Positions 1 to 11,274 are shown, counted from the first letter of the stretch. The stretch is DNA of 64,000 bases from Anaerolineae bacterium (GCA_023151115.1 JAKLJP010000022.1:92680-156679); one strand, 5' to 3'. A program made the numbers and translations. Notes: generated by a model not told the origin, from the sequence alone.

Positions 1-1
1 C

Positions 2-376
2 GAAGCATGGACGGCAATCCAATCCTACCTGGCCGACCGCCAAGATGAGTCGTTGCTGGTGCAGGTAGCGGTCCACCCCCTTTTCTGCCGGCACGATCGT
101 TCGGTTCGGCCCGAAGCCCGTTTCCCGCTGAGTACACGTTCAGTCCAGTATTTATTTGATCAATTGGCTGAACAAGCCGACATTGCCCGGCGTTTTAGCC
201 TCTCCCCTCATTCGCTACGACACTATTTTGCTAATGGACTGCTGGAGTTTACGGGCAATTTAGCCCTGGTTCAGGAAGCTTTGGGACATCAAGACCCCAA
301 AACAACGCGAGGCTATACGAAAATCAAGGTCGAGGAAATCGCCGCTAGCGTGCGAGCCATGTCGGCCCTAAACTAG
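2..376 (+). CDS. Tyrosine recombinase/integrase, C-terminal part (5' end outside window)
   Basis: The reading frame is open to the left edge, so only the C-terminal half of the catalytic domain is present. The H-x-x-R box (HSLRH), the following LGH motif and the nucleophile tyrosine in RGYTKI are all in the order expected of the phage-integrase/XerCD fold. The first catalytic Arg and the DNA-binding N-domain would lie upstream of the window. It ends about 120 bp before a decayed kinase gene and close to several transposon remnants, so it belongs to a mobile-element-rich stretch. Whether it is a phage integrase, an integron-type enzyme or a transposon resolvase cannot be told from this fragment. 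Confidence 0.85.
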   Translation, partial: EAWTAIQSYLADRQDESLLVQVAVHPLFCRHDRSVRPEARFPLSTRSVQYLFDQLAEQADIARRFSLSPHSLRHYFANGLLEFTGNLALVQEALGHQDPKTTRGYTKIKVEEIAASVRAMSALN

Positions 377-498
377 CGAAGCTGCGCTGGGTTATAGGCC
401 CCCTTTCATTAATGGCCGGTATGTTAAGGCAAACTTGACTACCTTTTGTCCATGAGTTGCATTTTGTTAGTACATCTAATTGTCCTGCCCCTCATGGT

Positions 499-3024
499 TC
501 ACCCATCCAGCGTCTCTCGCACCTTGCGAGCCAGGGTATCCGGGGCAAAGGGCTTCTGCAAAAAGGCAGTGCCTGGCTCCAGTACACCGTGATGGACAAT
601 GGCATTATCGGTATAGCCCGACATGTAAAGTACCTTCTATCCCGGACGTAACCGCTTCAACCGCTCCGCCAGCTCGCGCCCACTCATACCGCCGGGCATT
701 ACTACATCGGTTAGCAGCAGATGGATCGGACCGGTCTGCTGTTCGCCAATCTGGATAGCCTCTGCACCGTGACGCGCCGGTAGCACCCTGTACCCCTTCT
801 CAAGCAAGATGAAGTAGGCCAAGTCTCGAACCGACTCTTCATCTTCCACCAGGAGAATGGTTTCCGAACCGTGTACAACTGGAGATAAGAGCCGACCCGG
901 TCTGGCCGGCTTGCTGCTCGCTTCGACCCGCGGCAGGTAGATTTTGAACGTCGTACCCTGCCCCGGCTCGCTATAAACCCAGATATGACCACCGCTCTGG
1001 TTGACAATCCCGTGTACAGTGGCTAACCCCAGGCCGGTGCCTTTGCCCTGCTCTTTGGTCGTAAAAAAAGGTTCAAAAATATGTGACCGGGTCTCTCCAT
1101 CCATACCCTGGCCGGTGTCACTCATTGCCAGCATGACATGAAAGCCAGGTTTCACGTCCACGTGCTGACGAGTATACGTCTCGTCCAGATAAACGTTTGC
1201 TGTCTCGAGGGTAAGTTTGCCTCCGTTGGGCATAGCGTCGCGGGCGTTAACGGCCAGGTTCAGGATGACCTGCTCAAGCTGGCCCGGGTCGGCTTTCACC
1301 AGGCCCAAGTCCGGCTGTAGCAAGGTGACCAGCTCGATGTCCTCGCCGATCAGGCGGCGGAGCAGCTTATCCATATCGGCCACCAAGGCATTAAGGTCCA
1401 GTATTTCCGGCTGAAGCACCTGCCGGCGGCTGAAGGCGAGCAATTGTCGGGTCAGTGAGGCTGCCCGCTCCACCGTTTTTTTGATCTGTTCAATATCTTG
1501 CCGTGATGGATCCAGGTCACTGGGGTGACGATCCAGCAGGAAGTCAGCATAGCCGGTGATAACCGTTAGCAGGTTGTTGAAATCGTGAGCTACGCCGCCC
1601 GCCAGCCGCCCAATCGCTTCCATCTTTTGTACCTGGAGGAACTGCTCCTCTAGCCGTTTGCGCTCGGTGATATCGCGAAAATTGACGACGACTGCCTGCA
1701 CAGCCGGCTCGGCCAGCGATCGGCGCTATTTTCGATCAGGGCGCGGTAGTGCTCTTTGCTGGCCTGCAACGCTTCAACCAACCGGACGTTCTCAAGAGCC
1801 ACCACGATCTGGTCGGCGAATAGCGCCAGCCATGCCGCATCCGCCGGGCCGAAGCGACCGGGGCGGTCATCGGCCACATTAATCACGCCCAGCGTCCTTC
1901 CCTGCCATCTGACCGCCACGCCGAGCAGCGACCGGATCGGCGTGTCTTCGAAGACGGCGGTGCGCCCGGACCAGGTGCGGTAATTGTCCACGATCAGCGG
2001 TTCACCGGTTTCGGCCACCCGGCCCGATAAGCCCTCGCCCAGCCGCAGGTGGACGTCAAGGTATTGCCGGGGCAGGTTATGGCTGACAGCCAGTTCCAGG
2101 ATCGGTTCGCCGGGCTTGCCCTGAGTAGGGGCGGTGGGTTGCATGAGATAGAGATCACCCATCGGCGCTTCCAGCAGAGCCGCAGCCCGCTCAACGATGA
2201 TGCGCAGCAGGGTAGGCAGGTCAAGCTGCGCGCTCAGGTCGAGGCCGGTCTGGTGGAGCGCAGTCAGGATGGCCACGCGCTTACGCTCGGCCTCGAACAG
2301 CCGGGCGTTCTCAATTGTCACAGCGGCTTGATTGGCGAAAGCCTGGGCCAGGGCGGCCTCAGCCTGGCCATAGGCAGCCACCAGCCAGCCGCGGCTATAG
2401 TCGGCCCCACCCCAGCGCCGAAAACGTGGGTCAGCCTGGGCATCAGCCAGGATCAGGGGATGGTGGGTGCGCTCTATCTCCTGAATCAACGAATCGCCCA
2501 CCGGGAAGTCTTGCCCAATCACTTGTTCCAGAGAGGGAAAACCCCGCCCGGCCACAGCCCGCAGGCGCGTTTCCTGCGCCAGGAAGACGCAGGCGCTGTC
2601 GTAGGGAATCACCCGTTCCAGGTGGGTCAGGATCATGTCCAACACCTGGTTAAGATCGAGGGCAGTGGTCAGTGCGGCGGAGGCGTCACGCAGGGTTTCA
2701 GCTTCCTGGCGCCATCGCTGCTCTGCCTCAAACAGGCGTGCATTTTGGATAGCCACCTCCACCTGCTGACCGATGGCCGTTGCCAGACGCAGATCGCGCT
2801 GGCCAAAATGTTTGGCCGGGTCAAGCATACACAGGTCAAGCGCACCCAGGCGAACCTCACCCGCAGCGACCGGGACACAAATGAGTGCATGCACACCGGC
2901 CTCGACCCAGTCTGGCAAGGCTTCAGAATGCGCGGCGTAGCCGGCTACGAGGACGGGTTGGCCGGTCTCGATCACCCCCCAGGCGACGCCTTGTGGTTGG
3001 CGGCCACGCCGGCTCGCCTCTACC
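499..3024 (-). pseudogene. Hybrid sensor histidine kinase (GAF-GAF-GAF-PAS-HisKA-HATPase-REC), degraded
   Basis: Three GAF regions (the first missing its N-terminus) are followed by a PAS start (ALIENSAD), a HisKA box with GGVAHDFNN (phospho-His), an N box (NARDAM), G boxes ([20 protein letters not shown]) and a receiver domain with LLTDVVMP. Four lesions are visible. The 5' end stops at the ISAs1 insertion. The middle GAF lacks about 20 residues between GWL and AAYGQAEAALAQ. The PAS core is deleted with a frameshift near 1700-1735. An in-frame TAG at 637-639 interrupts the receiver just before [13 protein letters not shown]; the same frame then stays open to a TGA at 499. TAG ends other genes here (oppF, araC), so recoding is unlikely. 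The sensor is almost certainly non-functional. Confidence 0.85.
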
Positions 3025-4262
3025 TAGGGGTTATCAGTTCTTTAATCTTTTGTATAGAAGATGAAGACCGCGATCAGGATGGCTGGCCAAATCACGCCAG
3101 CCATCCGGGATGTAGGTATAACCTTCTTGCCGGAGCAGATTGATGGCCAGGTTGCGAAATAGGGACAAGGCCGGGGCAATCTTACGTCCGTGCCGGCGAT
3201 CTTCATCGTAACTCACATCGCGGACCCGAAAAACCCCATTTTCAATCGTCCAGTGCCGGCGCAGATAAGTCAACACTTTCGAGGCGGACAGATGTTCACA
3301 GGAGCGACTGCTAACCCACAGGGTTGTTTCCTGGCTCTGCCATTCAGACTGACCTGATTTGCGGCGAGAGCGTCGGATCCAACCAGATAGTTGTAATCCC
3401 GGCCAGCCAAACTCCTGAGCTAAATACTGGCCCAGTTCGTAGCTGGCGACCGTCCAAACCTCCCGACACTCAAGCCGACCGTGCCCTTTGCTGAATTCAA
3501 CAGCCTCAGCCGGAGGCAGATGGCCCTGAGGGGGAAAGGTTCGCCTGCAGCCAGGTTTGGACCACTTGTTTGACTTCCGGTTCATTGCCCTTCAGCGAAC
3601 CCAGATAATCGCCCCCACCAGCCCCAATGGTCTTGACCACGGAGCGGTGCAGCAAACCGGCGTCCATTGTGACTAGCTTCCCCTCCAATGGCACGGCGCG
3701 TAGCAACTGCACCGTGGCTTGCACATAGCCCGCCTGATCAACCGGCTGTTGTCCGACCACTTGTTTCAACTGTTGTGCCACAATGGTCACTACTTCTAAG
3801 GCCGCTTCCACTGGCTCAGTCCGCCGACTGCCGCGTAAGACTTTGCCATCCACACTCAGCACCTCGGCTTGGGCTAATTGACTGGCTTGACCCCACGCCC
3901 GCACTACCCCTTCCACTGGGGTAACATCCAAGCGGCTGACCACATTCCAGACCGTGCCATAGCTGGGCGGATGTCGCTGTCCAGTGAAGCCTAATGGTCG
4001 GCTGATGAGTGCCCAATGCTCGCAGCTCCACCACCACATCCCCCGCAACGAGCTTTCCCCATTCAGCGCAGCTAAAATCAGCATCCCCAATAGGCTCCCC
4101 AGCGGATAGACTTTGCCTTGCCGCCGCCGGGGATCCGCCACCTGCTTAAGCCGCCCTAACAAGCTATCCTCTGGTATTCGACCTTCCATTGCCTACCTCC
4201 CTTAACCGTTTTTCCTCCTATCTTACCTCAAGATTAGAGCGTTAAAAACCCCTACCTCTACA
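3017..4262. mobile_element. ISAs1-family insertion sequence with near-perfect 8-bp target duplication
   Basis: The element proper is about 3025-4254 (1.23 kb). Its ends form imperfect inverted repeats sharing TAGGGGTT and TAATCTT. The flanks CCTCTACC (3017-3024) and CCTCTACA (4255-4262) look like an 8-bp target duplication with one mismatch. Removing the element and one flank copy joins the left side to an IS110-family transposase fragment on the right. The transposase inside is frameshifted, so the copy is probably immobile. Confidence 0.75.
3034..4189 (-). pseudogene. ISAs1-family transposase, frameshifted
   Basis: The N-terminal frame begins MEGRIPEDSLLGRLKQV and has the family signature DPRRRQGKVYPL, followed by the DDE region VLSVDGKVLRGSR. 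The C-terminal frame carries RRHWTIENGVFRVRDVSYDEDR, i.e. the conserved H-W-x-IEN and D-x-x-EDR motifs. The two frames meet at a pyrimidine run, 3528-3539 on the + strand, offset by one base. Family members are normally a single ORF of about 370-400 codons, which the two pieces together would restore. A sequencing or assembly indel in the run is as likely as a true mutation. Confidence 0.85.
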
Positions 4263-4402
4263 ACCCTGACTTGGCTGCCTTCTACCAACGCAAGCGAGAC
4301 CAGGGTAAACATCACAACACGACTATGGCCGCCGTGTGTCATCGTTTGCTCGCCCACATCTATGTCGTCTTGACCGAACAACGCCCCTTTCAAGTCCGCT
4401 GA
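4250..4402 (+). pseudogene. IS110-family transposase, C-terminal remnant
   Basis: A short open stretch too small to stand as a gene translates to YNPDLAAFYQRKRDQGKHHN followed by TTMAAVCHRLLAHIYVVL and ends with TGA at 4400-4402. The NP-x-L-x-x-FY-x-R-x-R-x-x-GK-x-H pattern followed by a hydrophobic helix is the typical end of the Transposase_20 domain of IS110 enzymes. The ISAs1 element sits directly at its left edge, so it was probably already a target when that element arrived. No IS110 N-terminal DEDD domain is seen in the window. Confidence 0.65.
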
Positions 4403-4581
4403 TAAGGTTCACGCTGTATTCAGTTGGTAATGTTCACTCACTTTATCTCTGAGGGATGTCGCTCCCCTCACTTGTCATAGTAGGTCTTTCTTCTATACAG
4501 CTCTTTTTTCTTACCCGATAAGCTCAATCGTCCCTCTTATAGAGTCGGGTACATTAAATGCTTCTATACCATTGCCTGCAT

Positions 4582-5641
4582 TTACTGATGACCGACGATG
4601 TGATGCGGCACATACGGCTCTTCCAGGGAGGCGACCTCTTCCTGGGTCAGTTTAACGGCCAGCGCGCCGACGGCATCTTCCAGATGCATGATCTTGGTGG
4701 CCCCAATGATGGGGGCCGTTACCGGCTCCTTCTGTAACAGCCAGGCCAGCGCGATGTGAACGCGCGGAACCCCGTGCTTTGCCGCGATTTCCGCAACCCG
4801 TTCCACAACCCGGCGATCGGTTTCGGCGGTCGCATCGTACTTACTTTTCGCGATTTGATCGGTTTCGGAACGAAGCGTGCTTTCCGACGACCACTCACGC
4901 GTCAGTCTGCCCGAGGCGAGGGGGCTGTACGGGATCACCCCGATCTTCTCCTCGCGGCAGAGCGGCAGCATCTCCCGCTCCTCTTCGCGGTAGATGAGGT
5001 TCAGGTGATTCTGCATCGAGACGAAACGGGTCCAGCCGTGCTTCTCGGCGATGTGCAGCGCCTTCTGGAACTGCCAGGCCCACATAGCGGAGGCGCCGAT
5101 GTAACGGGCCTTGCCCGCCCGTACCACATCGTTTAGCGCTTCCATTGTCTCCTCGATGGGAGTTTCGTAATCCCAGCGATGGATCTGGTAGAGGTCCACG
5201 TAATCCGTCTCAAGCCGCTTCAGGCCATAGGATGTGCCATCAGGGATGCTGGGCGCGTTGACCAGAGAGGTCCACGTAATCCGTCTCAAGCCGCTTCAGG
5301 CTTTTGTCAATCTCGCTCAGGATCGCCTTGCGCGACAGCCCGGCGCCATTCGGTCCCTCAAACATTCTGCCGTGTACCTTGGTGGCGATGACGACCTCAT
5401 CCCGGTTGGCGAAATCCTTCAAAGCGCGGCCGAGGATCTCTTCACTCGCCCCAATGGAATAGATGTTGGCCGTATCAAAGAAATTGATCCCCAACTCGAG
5501 GGCTTTCTTGATGATGGGCCGGCTGTTTTCCTCGTTGAGCACCCATTTATGAATCCAACGTGTCGCGTCCCCAAACCCCATGCAACCGAGGCAGATGCGT
5601 GAGACCTTCATCCCTGTTGAACCTAATCGAGCGTATTCCAT
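4582..5641 (-). pseudogene. Aldo/keto reductase (YajO-like), frameshifted by a 76-bp partial duplication
   Basis: Starting at the ATG at 5641 (MEYARLGSTG, GAAAGGAG seven bases upstream) the protein shows FFDTANIYS (catalytic Asp and Tyr), VVIATKV (Lys) and, after the break, DLYQIHRWD (His). It would be a complete NADPH-dependent (alpha/beta)8-barrel reductase of about 330 residues. A 35-bp direct repeat (5191-5225 and 5267-5301, encoding SLKRLETDYVDL) with a 41-bp filler between adds 76 bases and shifts the frame. Removing one repeat plus the filler restores an uninterrupted gene. It lies 13 bp downstream of a half-length DMT transporter and reads with it. Confidence 0.85.
5191..5301. repeat. 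35-bp direct repeat with 41-bp filler inside the aldo/keto reductase gene
   Basis: Two identical 35-bp copies, 5191-5225 and 5267-5301, flank 41 bp that fit neither side of the protein family. The arrangement looks like a slippage or end-joining duplication. It accounts exactly for the frameshift in the reductase. Confidence 0.9.
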
Positions 5642-5654
5642 TGTTTTGCTCCTT

Positions 5655-6095
5655 TCAAGTAATTTTTTGTCTGACAATCAGCAGAACACCCATAAAACCA
5701 ACGAGCAGCGCCAGCCAGCGAGGTGGCCCAACCAGTTCGCCCAGGATCACCACCGATAAGAAGGTGATCATCAACGGCGCCGAAAACTTAATCGCGGCGA
5801 TTTCGGCTAACGGCAACGCCGCCAAGCCCATAAAGTGAGTGGTATAGGAGAGAAAATAGAATAAACCGCGGAAGTATTCAAGCTTGGGCTGTTGCGTGGT
5901 TGGTAGTCTCTGCCCCCCTTCATAGCGAAAAAAGAGCAGGGTGAGTGGTAAGGCAGTCAAGCTGCGAAAAATGACGATTTCCAAGACAGGATAGTCGCCG
6001 CCAATCCATTTAACTGCAATATCTTGGAGGGAAAAGATCAGCATACCCAGCACGAGAAAGCCGACTCCCTGAACGTTGGAACTAATTTTGTTCAT
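5655..6095 (-). CDS. EamA/DMT-type transporter, single-domain (probably truncated)
   Basis: About five hydrophobic segments are visible, with [10 protein letters not shown] near the N-terminus and [17 protein letters not shown] before the last helix, as in the first EamA repeat of drug/metabolite transporters. Typical members have two repeats and about 300 residues; this one stops at 146, right after GVLLIVRQ, where the first repeat normally ends. The following reductase starts 13 bp downstream, so the second half was probably lost when the two genes were joined. A functional half-size dimer remains possible. The substrate is unknown. Confidence 0.6.
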   Translation of the reverse strand: MNKISSNVQGVGFLVLGMLIFSLQDIAVKWIGGDYPVLEIVIFRSLTALPLTLLFFRYEGGQRLPTTQQPKLEYFRGLFYFLSYTTHFMGLAALPLAEIAAIKFSAPLMITFLSVVILGELVGPPRWLALLVGFMGVLLIVRQKIT

Positions 6096-6111
6096 ATTAT
6101 TCGGCCCTTAA

Positions 6112-6516
6112 TCAGGCCCGGTATTGTTCGTCGCTAACCTTCTCCAGCCAGTCGGCGGACTTGCCGTCGAGTTTTTCCACAATAGCGATGTGCGTCATGG
6201 CCGTGGTTGGCGCAGCGCCGTGCCAATGCTTCTCACCCGGCGGGAACCAGATGACATCCCCCGGACGAATCTCCTCAACCGGGCCGCCCCAGCGCTGAGC
6301 CAGGCCGCAACCGGCGGTCACGATCAGGGTCTGGCCCAGCGGGTGGGTGTGCCATGCTGTCCGGGCGCCAGGCTCGAACGTGACATTAGCGCCGAACACA
6401 CGGGCCGGGTCGGGCGCATCGAACAGGGGGTCAATGCGTACACTGCCCGTAAAATACTCAACCGGCCCTTTGCCGGAAGGCTGTGAGCCATTTCTTTTTA
6501 TATCCATAGGTAACAT
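6112..6516 (-). CDS. Cupin-domain protein (GtHNL/TM1459-like small metal cupin)
   Basis: A 134-residue single-domain beta-barrel. The first cupin motif is seen as [17 protein letters not shown] (His, His, Gln ligands) and the second as [16 protein letters not shown] (His). The spacing matches small Mn/Fe cupins such as the bacterial hydroxynitrile lyase GtHNL and related carboxymuconolactone-type cupins. The start could be the first ATG (MLPMDI) or the internal one (MDIKRNG), which matches family N-termini better. It is the first gene of a minus-strand set with the DMT half-transporter and a reductase. Real activity is unassigned. Confidence 0.8.
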   Translation of the reverse strand: MLPMDIKRNGSQPSGKGPVEYFTGSVRIDPLFDAPDPARVFGANVTFEPGARTAWHTHPLGQTLIVTAGCGLAQRWGGPVEEIRPGDVIWFPPGEKHWHGAAPTTAMTHIAIVEKLDGKSADWLEKVSDEQYRA

Positions 6517-6544
6517 CTTTCACTTTATCGTTTTTTATTTAACC

Positions 6545-6645
6545 ATTCTCAGTAGATCCAAATTTCCGTAGGGTGGCATGCCTATGCCGCCCGCTGACGC
6601 ATAGGGATGCGCCCACTACGGTGAAAAATTGGATCTACTGATTCT
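6545..6645. mobile_element. 91-bp MITE, copy 1 (with 5-bp target duplication ATTCT)
   Basis: The element at 6550-6640 begins CAGTAGATCCAAATTT and ends with the inverted AAATTGGATCTACTG. It is flanked on both sides by ATTCT. Its centre holds a second palindromic motif around GCATAGGGATGCG. The copy at 9870-9960 is the same length, lies in the opposite orientation and is roughly 90 percent identical by eye. It encodes no protein and would need a transposase in trans. Confidence 0.85.
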
Positions 6646-6669
6646 ATTTCAAACGGGCCGGCAGTGATT

Positions 6670-7557
<888 letters not shown>

Positions 7558-7559
7558 CT

Positions 7560-7632
7560 AATAAATAAGGCCGTAGCATAGGGTCTTGTGCCCGCCCACA
7601 AGGGGCTAAACTACGTTATTTGAAAAGTATTG
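7560..7632. repeat. Short palindromic interspersed repeat, copy A
   Basis: About 70 bp containing CTTGTG-CCCGCC-CACAAG and ending CTACGTTATTTGAAAAGTATTG. A near-identical copy with a fuller left arm lies at 58175-58255. It fills the gap between two aldo/keto reductase genes. Confidence 0.8.
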
Positions 7633-7635
7633 GCA

Positions 7636-8667
<1,032 letters not shown>

Positions 8668-8694
8668 TCATCCCAGAGGGGATGCGAGGCGCTA

Positions 8695-8785
8695 TCACGA
8701 ATGGCACGAATAAACGAATTTTACGAATATTTTTCTGGATTTCTAAAAATAATTTGTGCCATTCGTCCATTCGTGTTATTCGTGA
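8695..8785. repeat. Inverted repeat built from CACGAAT words
   Basis: TCACGAATGGCACGAATAAA on the left is mirrored by CCATTCGTGTTATTCGTGA on the right, with about 34 bp of imperfectly paired arm on each side. It lies in the divergent gap between a reductase and the AraC-type regulator. Confidence 0.85.
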
Positions 8786-8830
8786 TTAAAACTGTTCAGT
8801 AGAGTATTTTAGCACCCAGGCGCGCAGGTA

Positions 8831-8839
8831 TGGTATAAT
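8831..8839 (+). promoter_or_regulatory. Extended -10 promoter candidate for the AraC-type regulator
   Basis: TGGTATAAT reads as TG-N-TATAAT. No good -35 hexamer is present 17 bp upstream. It overlaps the first in-frame ATG of the regulator, which argues for a downstream start codon. Confidence 0.5.
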
Positions 8840-8885
8840 GATTCTCGAAGATCATTGTACGATTCTGCAAACCTTGAAGAGAGAC

Positions 8886-9866
8886 ATGCGGGAAATGAGT
8901 GAAGAAGTCACTATGGAGATGAACCTTCAGCAGGTAGAAAGTGAGGCTCACCGGGCGCAAGCCAACAGAGACGAGTTGGTTAAGCGGATCACGCGAGCCA
9001 TCCGCGAAGATGGGACGATTGAGCCGCTGTCAGGCCTGCACCTCCACCGCGCCTCCTGGCCCAAGGCGCCGGTTCACAGCGTGTCCACCCCTGCCTTTTG
9101 TGTGATTGCTCAGGGCAGTAAGGAGGTCTTTCTCGGCAACGAGCGCTACCAGTACGACCCCTACCACTACCTTCTCGTCACCGCCGAGCTGCCCCTCGTG
9201 GGGCACGTCCTCGAAGCGTCGCCGGAGCGGCCGTACCTCAGCCTTCGCTTAGAACTTGATCCCACCCTTGTCGGCTCGGTCATAGTCGAGGCCGGTCATC
9301 TCGCCCCGCCAAACCAGGCCGAGGTGAGGGCCATCAACGTCAGCGCGTTGGACGCGAGCCTGTTGGACGCGGTGGTGCGGCTGGTCAGACTCCTGGACAC
9401 CCCGGTCGAAGCGCCCTTCCTGGCACCGCTGATCACGCGGGAAATCGTCTACCGGCTCTGGATGGGGGAGCAGGGGGACCGACTCCGTCATATAGCGGTC
9501 CTGGGTGGTCACACCCACCGCATCGCCAGGGCGATCGAGCGGCTGCGTAAAGAGTTCGACCAGCCGCTACGGATTGACGACATCGCCCGCGAGCTTGGCA
9601 TGAGCGTTTCGGGCTTCCACCACCACTTCAAGGCAGTCACGGCGATGAGCCCCTTGCAGTTTCAGAAGCAGCTGCGGCTACAGGAGGCCCGCCGGCTGAT
9701 GCTCGGCGAACAGCTCGACGCAGCCAGCGCTGGTTATCGGGTGGGGTACGACGACGCCTCGTATTTCAACCGGGAGTACAAAAGTCTCTTCGGTCTACCG
9801 CCCCTGCGTGATGTGGCACGGCTGCGGGAAGTCGTCAAGCAAAACGGCGGTCTCGGAGCCGATTAG
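8886..9866 (+). CDS. AraC-family regulator with AraC_N domain (YqhC-like)
   Basis: The N-terminal half (VHSVSTPAFCVIAQGSKEVF and YHYLLVTAELPL) is the AraC_N ligand domain, and the C-terminal 100 residues carry two helix-turn-helix units (LRIDDIARELGMSVSGFHHH and AASAGYRVGYDDASYFNREY). The frame is open from 8838, but that ATG lies inside a probable -10 element, so 8886 is preferred; 8838 cannot be excluded. AraC_N regulators of the YqhC group activate aldehyde reductases of the DkgA/YqhD type. Two aldo/keto reductase genes lie divergently upstream, which makes them the expected targets. The stop codon is 3 bp before a MITE. Confidence 0.85.
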   Translation: MREMSEEVTMEMNLQQVESEAHRAQANRDELVKRITRAIREDGTIEPLSGLHLHRASWPKAPVHSVSTPAFCVIAQGSKEVFLGNERYQYDPYHYLLVTAELPLVGHVLEASPERPYLSLRLELDPTLVGSVIVEAGHLAPPNQAEVRAINVSALDASLLDAVVRLVRLLDTPVEAPFLAPLITREIVYRLWMGEQGDRLRHIAVLGGHTHRIARAIERLRKEFDQPLRIDDIARELGMSVSGFHHHFKAVTAMSPLQFQKQLRLQEARRLMLGEQLDAASAGYRVGYDDASYFNREYKSLFGLPPLRDVARLREVVKQNGGLGAD

Positions 9867-9965
9867 TTTCAGTAGATCCAATTTTTCACTGTAGCTGACG
9901 CATCCCTATGCGTCGGCGGGCGGCATAGGGATGCCACCCTACGGAAATTTGGATTTACTGAGTTT
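9865..9965. mobile_element. 91-bp MITE, copy 2 (with 5-bp target duplication AGTTT)
   Basis: The element at 9870-9960 has the same terminal inverted repeats as copy 1 but the opposite orientation. AGTTT flanks it on both sides. The two copies bracket a 3.2-kb block holding two reductases and the AraC-type regulator. Confidence 0.85.
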
Positions 9966-10109
9966 ATCAAAATTGCGCAACTTTTGGGGGATTTGAACGT
10001 ATAGGTAAACAAGGTAGCAGAGTAGCAGGGTAGCAAAGTCGCAGGGTTACATACTTTTCGGCGGTCGGCGGTTAGCCGTCGGCGGTCTATTTTCCAAGGA
10101 GTTACTAAG

Positions 10110-10316
10110 ATGAGAAATCCCGGAACTGCCGCGGTGTTAAGCGCCCTGATTCCAGGGGTAGGGCAGATTTATAACGGCCAAATTTTGTGGGCGATTTTCT
10201 GGTTTGTGATTACCCCCGGCCTGTGGATCGGCACGGGTGGTTTGTTAGGCTGGATATGCCACATTATTTCGGCTTACACGGCTTATACCTATGCCCAACG
10301 CCATCCGATCGGTTAA
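10110..10316 (+). CDS. Small membrane protein, TM2-like
   Basis: A 68-residue protein with two hydrophobic segments (VLSALIPGVGQIYNG and GLLGWICHIISAYTAY) separated by a short turn, and an N-terminal NPG. IPGVGQIYNG resembles the G-x-G-x-x-x-FY-x-G signature of TM2 domains and of DUF5683-like proteins. The start is supported by AAGGAG in the expected position. It precedes a metallo-hydrolase by about 80 bp on the same strand. The function is unknown; similar short proteins are inner-membrane proteins with no assigned role. Confidence 0.75.
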   Translation: MRNPGTAAVLSALIPGVGQIYNGQILWAIFWFVITPGLWIGTGGLLGWICHIISAYTAYTYAQRHPIG

Positions 10317-10398
10317 GGCCCAAGACAATAGTTTGTCGAAGGCCAGCCAGGACGCTGGTCTTTTTGCTACCCTTAGCCGCCACACGATCTGTTGAAGG

Positions 10399-11253
10399 GT
10401 GACACGTATGCCCCCACTCAGCCTGCAAAAACTCAGCCGGCACGTCTACTGGCTGCCGCCTGATGACCGCATCGATCGGCCTATTCTGGGCGCGATTGCC
10501 GGGGAGCGAGCGACCCTGTTGGTGGATGCCGGCAACTCGCCGGCCCATGCCCGGCTGCTGCTGGACGAGGTGGCCCGGCTGGAACTGGCCCCCCCACAAT
10601 TTCTGGTGTTGACCCATTGGCATTGGGATCATGTCTTTGGCACGGCAGCCATCAGCCTGCCAACCTTCGCCCACCCCGAAACCAAACGCCGGATTGAGGA
10701 GATGGCCGCCCTGGATTGGAGCGACGCCGCCCTGGACGAAAGGGTGGCCGCCGGTCTCGAAATTGATTTTTGCCGGGATATGATGAAGCTGGAACTACCC
10801 GACCGCTCTGGCCTGAGCCTGCGCCCGCCGGAAATTACCTTTAGCGATCAGGTTGAGCTTGACCTGGGCGGCGTTACAGCGCAGCTTATCCCCGTCGGCG
10901 GGGATCACGCCGGCGACTCGGTCGTCGTCTGTGTGCCTGCCGAGCAGGTGGCCTTTATCAGTGATTGCCTGGCCCCCGACCTCTACCAGCAACCGCCCTG
11001 CTATACGACGGCGCGGCTCTTCCCGTTGATTGATCGTCTATTGGCTTGTGAAGCCGATTTCTACCTGTTTGGGCACAGCCCGGAGCCGATGCCCCGCTCG
11101 GAATTATTAGCCTACACCACCCGCCTCAAAACCATCGGTCAGGCGGTTGATCGAATCGGCAACAATCGGGCCGCCATTCTGTCTGAATTGGGCGAACCGC
11201 TGGATGAGGATGATCTGGAAGATATTGATTGTTTCCTGGCCGGTTTGAGATGA
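10399..11253 (+). CDS. MBL-fold metallo-hydrolase
   Basis: The zinc-binding signature H-x-H-x-D-H is seen as HWHWDH at about residues 73-78. Further ligand candidates are the His in GGDHAGDS, the Asp in ISDCL and the His in LFGHSPE. At 284 residues it is a single-domain metallo-beta-lactamase-fold hydrolase of the glyoxalase II/general hydrolase group, with no signal peptide, so probably cytoplasmic. The GTG at 10399 or the ATG three codons later (MPPLSL) could start translation. It reads away from the amine cluster and need not belong to it. The substrate is unknown. Confidence 0.85.
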   Translation: MTRMPPLSLQKLSRHVYWLPPDDRIDRPILGAIAGERATLLVDAGNSPAHARLLLDEVARLELAPPQFLVLTHWHWDHVFGTAAISLPTFAHPETKRRIEEMAALDWSDAALDERVAAGLEIDFCRDMMKLELPDRSGLSLRPPEITFSDQVELDLGGVTAQLIPVGGDHAGDSVVVCVPAEQVAFISDCLAPDLYQQPPCYTTARLFPLIDRLLACEADFYLFGHSPEPMPRSELLAYTTRLKTIGQAVDRIGNNRAAILSELGEPLDEDDLEDIDCFLAGLR

Positions 11254-11274
11254 AAGGCTGGTTCCCTTGAATTC

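Noticed and set aside
637..639. Amber codon recoded as an amino acid in the kinase
   Set aside because: Other genes in the window end with TAG, and the kinase has further disabling lesions.
2049..3143. 364-codon + strand reading frame
   Set aside because: It lies antisense to the GAF-domain kinase and has no recognisable motif; high GC keeps the opposite strand open.
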